Part shown: positions 60,208 to 64,000 of the stretch, piece after piece
How positions within the stretch are numbered: the first letter of the stretch is position 1
Layout: every line of letters starts with the position of its first letter
Source of the DNA: Kutzneria kofuensis
GTDB lineage: Bacteria; Actinomycetota; Actinomycetes; Mycobacteriales; Pseudonocardiaceae
NCBI RefSeq assembly: GCF_014203355.1
Contig: NZ_JACHIR010000001.1
Span: 1,490,038 to 1,554,037, forward strand
Reading direction: 5' to 3'
DNA: 64,000 nucleotides
Notes under the pieces: generated by a model
What the model saw: only the letters and a program-made list of their open reading frames with translations
Database searches by the model: none
Told to the model about the DNA's origin: nothing
Translations under genes and position numbers: made by a program

Positions 60208-61016
60208 GGCGTTTCTCCCTCCTGCACGGCCTGCAGCTCGGCCTCGACTTCCTCGGGCGGCTTGCCCAGGTACGCCTCGACGACCCGGGGGTCGCCGCGC
60301 ACCACGTCCGGGGTGCCTTCGACCAGCAGCTCACCCTGCACCAGCACGGACACCTGGTCGCACAGCGTGAAGATGAACTTGGTGTCGTGCTCGATGACCA
60401 CCACCGAGATGCCCAGGTCGCGAATCCGGAAGATCAGCTGCCGGGCCGCCTCGGTCTCCTGCGGGTTCATGCCGGCGGTCGGCTCGTCCAGCAGCAGCAC
60501 CGCCGGGTCGGTGGCCAGCGCGCGGGCGATCTCCAGCCGCCGCTGGTCGCCGTAGGGCAGGTTGCGGGAGAGCTCGTCCTCGACCTTGCCCAGTCCGACG
60601 AACGCCAGCAGCTCGCGGGCCCGGTCCCGGGCGGCGGCCTCGCCGCGACGGAACGAAGGACCGTGGAACAGCGACGCCAGCGGCCCCTGCTTCATCCGCA
60701 CGTGCCGGCCGAGCAGCACGTTCTCCAGCACGGTCATGCTGGGGAACAGCCGGATGTTCTGGAACGTGCGGGCGATGCCGGCCGCGGTGACCGCCGCCGG
60801 GTCGCCGGGCAGCACGTTGCCCTTGAGCAGCACCTGGCCGGTGGTCGGCGTGTAGAGGCCGGTCAGGCAGTTGAAGAACGTCGTCTTGCCGGCGCCGTTC
60901 GGCCCGATCAGCCCGACGATCTTGCCCTCTTCCAGGGTGAGGGACACGTTCCTCAGCGCCGAGAGGCCACCGAAGACCATGGACACGTCCCGTGCCTGCA
61001 ACACCGGGGTGCTCAT
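60204..61016 (-). CDS. livG: Branched-chain amino acid ABC transporter ATPase
   Basis: A 270-residue ABC ATPase: Walker A GPNGAGKTTFFNCLTGLYTP, LivG-type GIARTFQNIRLFPSMTVLENVLLGRH, the signature NLPYGDQRRLEIARALA and VLLLDEPTAGMNPQE. The NLPYGDQRRLE signature is characteristic of LivG. It pairs with LivF as the other half of the ATPase heterodimer. The start overlaps the livM stop (ATGA), and its stop overlaps livF (GTGA). Confidence 0.95.
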
Positions 61017-62728
61017 GCGCCGGCCTCCTTGGCTCCCGCGACGGCGACCGGTTCCTTGATCACCGTGTCGTCCAGTGACTCACCGGTCACGTCCTCGTCG
61101 GCCAGCTCGGCCCGGCGGTGCCGGTCCGCGATCAGGCCCTGCGGCCGGAACCGCATGATCACCACCAGCGCCAAGCCGAAGACCAGCAGCCGGAAGTTCT
61201 GGAACTGGCGCAGTTCCTCCGGCAGCACGGTCAGCAGCGCGGCGCCGAGCACCGCGCCGGGAATCGTGCCCATGCCGCCCAGGATGACCGCGGCCAGCAG
61301 GGTCACCGACCAGTTGAACTGGAAGCTGTCGTACGAGGCGGTGGCCAGCTTGTGCGCGAACACCGCGCCGGCCAGACCGGCGGTCGTGGCGCCGGTCATG
61401 AAGGCGAGGATCTTCAACTTGCCGGTCTTGACGCCCATCGCGCGGGCGACGTCCTCGTCCTCCCGGATGGCGATCCAGGCCCGGCCGATGCGGCTGTTCT
61501 TGAGGTTGCCGAAGACGAACATCACCAGCGCCACCAGCAGCACGATCAGGAAGTAGTACAGCACGCCGCCCGGCAGCTGGAGGCCGCCGATGGTGAGCGA
61601 GTCGCTGAACTGCGCCCCGAACAGGCTCAGGTCCGGGATGTTCGGAATGGCGTTGGAACCGCCGGTCAGGCCTCCGATGTTGTTCTGCGAGACCCGGACG
61701 AAGATCTCACCGAAGGCCAGCGTGACGATGGCCAGGTAGTCGCCGCGCACCCGCAGCGTCGGGGAACCGACGACGGCGCCGAAGATGCCGGCCACGATGC
61801 CGGCGGCGATCGCGGCCACGATGAAGGGCAGCCGGATGCCGAACTCGGAGGCGACGGCGCCGGACAGGTTGGCCGCGACGAACGCGCCGATGCCCATGAA
61901 CGCCACGTAGCCGAGGTCGAGCAGGCCGGCCAGGCCGACCACGATGTTCAGGCCGATGGCCGTCGCCGCGTACACGCCGATGTTTGCGGTGATCGTCATC
62001 CAGTAGTCGTTGCCGACCGAGGTGAGCGGCACGGCCACCGCGCACAGCACCAGCACGACGATGCTGAAGATGCGGTGCCGCTCGGACATGTCCGAGATCC
62101 ACTTGGTGACGCCGAAGGCGTACAGCACGCCGAGCAGGCCGCCGGCCGCGCTGAGATAGGACAGGAACAGCGGGCCGATGTACGGGTCGGACACGCCGCT
62201 GTGACCGCCTGCGGTCAGCGTCTCGGTGATCAGGAACAGCATCGCCACGAACGACACCAGCAGGATCAACCACTCCGCCCACCATGGCAGCTTCGGGTTG
62301 ATCACCCTCAGCGGCTCCGGCGGCAGCTGGTACGCGCCGTACAGCAGGACGGCCGCGCCGACCACCGCCACGATGCTGCCGAAAGCGGGCACGCCGTCGG
62401 CCATCGTGATGGCGCCGAGGCCGCCGCCGTCCCCGGCGATGAACAGCAGGTTGACGATGGCGATGCCGCCGGCGCCCCAGCCGATCGCCTTGAGCACCCG
62501 GATCTTGCCGCGGACCGGCAGGAAGGTGAACACCAGCCCGGCCAGGCCGAAGATCTCCAGGTACAGCCGGAAGGACGTCAGCCCGAACGGGGCGTCGAAG
62601 AACTCGAGCGTCGCCTTGTCCGGGTACGCGCCGTCGTTGAGCACGAAGGTGGCCCACGGCAGCAGGGCGCCGATGATCAGCACCACCGAGCCGATCGCGG
62701 CCAGGGGACGAGCCATCGCGGTTTTCAT
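61013..62728 (-). CDS. livM: Branched-chain amino acid ABC transporter permease, extended N terminus
   Basis: A 571-residue permease. The C-terminal 320 residues are the LivM domain: LNIVVGLAGLLDLGYVAFMGIGAFVAA, SPTLRVRGDYLAIVTLAFGEI, the conserved cytoplasmic EAA-like loop NSRIGRAWIAIREDEDVARAMGV and PQGLIADRHRR. The first 240 residues hold six or so additional hydrophobic segments (GSVVLIIGALLPWATF, LEIFGLAGLVFTFLP, WAEWLILLVSFVAMLFLITETL), more than the usual LivM (about 330-420 residues). The extension is known in some actinobacteria and has no proven role. ATG 62728 overlaps the livH stop. Confidence 0.93.
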   Translation of the reverse strand: MKTAMARPLAAIGSVVLIIGALLPWATFVLNDGAYPDKATLEFFDAPFGLTSFRLYLEIFGLAGLVFTFLPVRGKIRVLKAIGWGAGGIAIVNLLFIAGDGGGLGAITMADGVPAFGSIVAVVGAAVLLYGAYQLPPEPLRVINPKLPWWAEWLILLVSFVAMLFLITETLTAGGHSGVSDPYIGPLFLSYLSAAGGLLGVLYAFGVTKWISDMSERHRIFSIVVLVLCAVAVPLTSVGNDYWMTITANIGVYAATAIGLNIVVGLAGLLDLGYVAFMGIGAFVAANLSGAVASEFGIRLPFIVAAIAAGIVAGIFGAVVGSPTLRVRGDYLAIVTLAFGEIFVRVSQNNIGGLTGGSNAIPNIPDLSLFGAQFSDSLTIGGLQLPGGVLYYFLIVLLVALVMFVFGNLKNSRIGRAWIAIREDEDVARAMGVKTGKLKILAFMTGATTAGLAGAVFAHKLATASYDSFQFNWSVTLLAAVILGGMGTIPGAVLGAALLTVLPEELRQFQNFRLLVFGLALVVIMRFRPQGLIADRHRRAELADEDVTGESLDDTVIKEPVAVAGAKEAGA

Positions 62729-63654
62729 GCGCGCACCCTTTCCACCTCGCCGAACAGGCCCTGCGGCCGGAACACGAGCACGGCGATCAGCAGGATGAAG
62801 ATCCATACGTAGTCGTACGCGGTGCCGCCGGGCAGCCAGATGTCGGCGATATTCTTGATCAGGCCGATGACGAACGCGCCGATCACCGCGCCGCGGATGC
62901 TGCCGATGCCGCCGAGCACGGCCGCGGCGAAGGCGAACAGGCCGTTCTGGAAGCCGATGTACGGGTCCACGTTGTGGATGTAGGTGCCGTACAGCACGCC
63001 GCCGACGCCGGCCAGCACCGCGCCGATGGCGAAGGTCAGCACGATCACCCGGTCCGGGTTGATGCCCATCAGCCGGGCGGTGTCCGGATCCTGCGCGGTG
63101 GCGCGCATCGCCCGCCCCATGCGGGAGCCGTTGACGTAGGTCTCGAGCACGATCGACAGCACCACCGACACGACCAGCATCAGCAGGCCGCTGGCCGGGA
63201 TCGTGACCGACCCGATGTGCAGCGGAGCGCTGATGAAGGCGTTCGGGAACGGCACCGCCGAGCTGGCACCCGGGAAGAAGATCCGCATCGCTTCCTGAAG
63301 GAACACCGACACGCCGAGCGCCGTGATCAACGGCGCCAGCCGGGGCGCGTTGCGCAGCGGCCGGTAGGCGAAGCGCTCCATCAGCAGCGCCACGACCAGT
63401 GCGACGATCGCGCCGCCGACCAGCATCGCCGGCAGCGCGACGTACCAGATCTGCTGGGCGGCCGGGGGCAGCAGCCAGGAGTAGACCGCCAGGCCGCCGA
63501 AGGCGCCGGTCATGAAGACCTCGCCGTGCGCGAAGTTGATGAGCTGGATGATCCCGTAGACCATCGTGTAGCCCAGGGCCACCATGGCGATCAGGCCGCC
63601 GAAGATGAGCCCGTTGGCTATCTGTTGCAACAGGGTTCCCACTGCTACCTCCAT
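62725..63654 (-). CDS. livH: Branched-chain amino acid ABC transporter permease
   Basis: A 309-residue permease with about eight membrane helices. The typical LivH start is LLQQIANGLIFGGLIAMVALGYTMVYGIIQLINFAHGEVFMTGAF. The cytoplasmic EAA-type loop is SRMGRAMRATAQDPDTARLMGINPDRV, and it ends LVFRPQGLFGE. It forms the membrane pore with LivM. Spacing to the substrate-binding gene is about 70 bases, with a hairpin in between. Confidence 0.95.
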   Translation of the reverse strand: MEVAVGTLLQQIANGLIFGGLIAMVALGYTMVYGIIQLINFAHGEVFMTGAFGGLAVYSWLLPPAAQQIWYVALPAMLVGGAIVALVVALLMERFAYRPLRNAPRLAPLITALGVSVFLQEAMRIFFPGASSAVPFPNAFISAPLHIGSVTIPASGLLMLVVSVVLSIVLETYVNGSRMGRAMRATAQDPDTARLMGINPDRVIVLTFAIGAVLAGVGGVLYGTYIHNVDPYIGFQNGLFAFAAAVLGGIGSIRGAVIGAFVIGLIKNIADIWLPGGTAYDYVWIFILLIAVLVFRPQGLFGEVERVRA

Positions 63655-63657
63655 AGA

Positions 63658-63697
63658 CGGCGGGGGCGAGGCCCTTGTGAGGCACCCACCCCCGCCG
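63658..63697. terminator. Hairpin between livK and livH
   Basis: CGGCGGGGG pairs with CCCCCGCCG (nine bases each) around a 22-base loop, 27 bases after the stop of the substrate-binding gene. It may reduce read-through or protect the upstream mRNA, so that the binding protein is made in excess over the permeases. Confidence 0.55.
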
Positions 63698-63723
63698 AAA
63701 CCGTGCTCATGTCAGTAGAGCGG

Positions 63724-64000
63724 TCAGCCCTCGAAGGGACCCGTCTGGACTGCCTTCCACTCCTTGCCAGTCACCTGGTAAACGGTCAGCACCTTGTTCG
63801 TGCTGTCGCCGTACTGGTCGAACGCCACCGACCCGGTCGCACCGTTGCCCTTGTACGAGCCCACGTTCGTCAGCAGCTTGTCGCGCTGCGAGTCGCTCCA
63901 GGTGCCGCCGTCGCCCAGGGTCGCCGCCAGGCTCGCGATGATCGCGTTGGCCGCGTCGTAGGAGAAGGCGCCGTAGGCCGCGTACGGGTCCTTGTAGCCC
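63724..64000 (-). CDS. livK: Branched-chain amino acid-binding protein, C-terminal part
   Basis: Only the last 91 residues are in the window, read from the right edge to TGA 63724. DPYAAYGAFSYDAANAIIASLAATLGD, NGATGSVAFDQYGDSTNKVLTVYQVTGKEWKAV and QTGPFEG are the standard end of type 1 periplasmic-binding (Peripla_BP_6/LivK) proteins. It is the first gene of the liv operon within view and provides the transporter's extracellular receptor, here a lipoprotein by analogy. Confidence 0.88.
   Translation of the reverse strand, partial: GYKDPYAAYGAFSYDAANAIIASLAATLGDGGTWSDSQRDKLLTNVGSYKGNGATGSVAFDQYGDSTNKVLTVYQVTGKEWKAVQTGPFEG

Overview
The window is high-GC actinobacterial DNA. Codon third positions are almost all G/C, GTG starts are common, and the genes include F420-type, mycothiol-type and mycobacteria-like families: a four-S1-domain RpsA, a CoaE-GrpB fusion, an EphD-like hydrolase-SDR fusion, a maleylpyruvate-isomerase-fold protein and a MAB_1171c-type membrane protein. 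A member of the Pseudonocardiales (Kutzneria or Amycolatopsis-like) is the best guess, by inference. No rRNA, tRNA, CRISPR array or intact insertion sequence was seen.

Layout. 1-3.1 kb: the 5' part of an S9 peptidase, an ArsR/SRPBCC pair with a visible operator, and an NTP-binding kinase-like protein. 3.1-17.3 kb: two blocks that together encode reductive pyrimidine breakdown (class III aminotransferase, CoA-acylating semialdehyde dehydrogenase, PucR regulator; then NCS1 transporter, beta-ureidopropionase, dihydropyrimidinase and an F420/FMN LLM oxidoreductase). Between them lie a methyltransferase, a VOC protein, an XRE/ImmA/MAB_1171c operon and an esterase. 17.4-20.2 kb: a secreted protein and an S53 peptidase gene interrupted by one amber codon. 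20.3-25.2 kb: a lipid-type redox operon, a MetF-like gene and a mycothiol-fold gene. 25.3-28.7 kb: a secreted beta-propeller, ornithine aminotransferase and a GNAT. 28.8-31.9 kb: a large NACHT-LRR protein, the best anti-phage candidate here. 32-41.5 kb: GH30 hydrolase, glutamate-binding lipoprotein, ABC-F ATPase, a quinone reductase/TetR pair, thioesterase, ZapE, a RibD-type reductase, an RDD protein and a deleted YjbR pseudogene. 41.5-49 kb: housekeeping core (uvrB, coaE, rpsA) with two DUF402 paralogues. 49.1-56.1 kb: methyltransferase/GNAT pair, a degenerate ABC ATPase-YhgE/Pip-TetR operon with a perfect operator, a DJ-1 protein and a MocR regulator. 56.2-64 kb: polA, a thioesterase, and the livFGMH-(K) branched-chain amino acid uptake operon, whose substrate-binding gene runs off the right edge.

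How the genes work together. The pyrimidine set covers uptake, ring opening, decarbamoylation, transamination and oxidation of the semialdehyde to acetyl-CoA. No dihydropyrimidine dehydrogenase is visible; the LLM flavoprotein in the same operon is the obvious candidate for the missing reductive first step. Many operons are tightly coupled (ATGA/GTGA overlaps), and many unlinked genes have a TANNNT -10 box six to eight bases before the start codon, so leaderless transcription is the rule here.

The most unusual non-coding feature is a roughly 120-bp structured element present twice (5944-6065 and 33564-33682). Its long hairpin arms differ in sequence but keep base pairing through five compensatory changes. 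Several other families of long perfect palindromes sit between genes.
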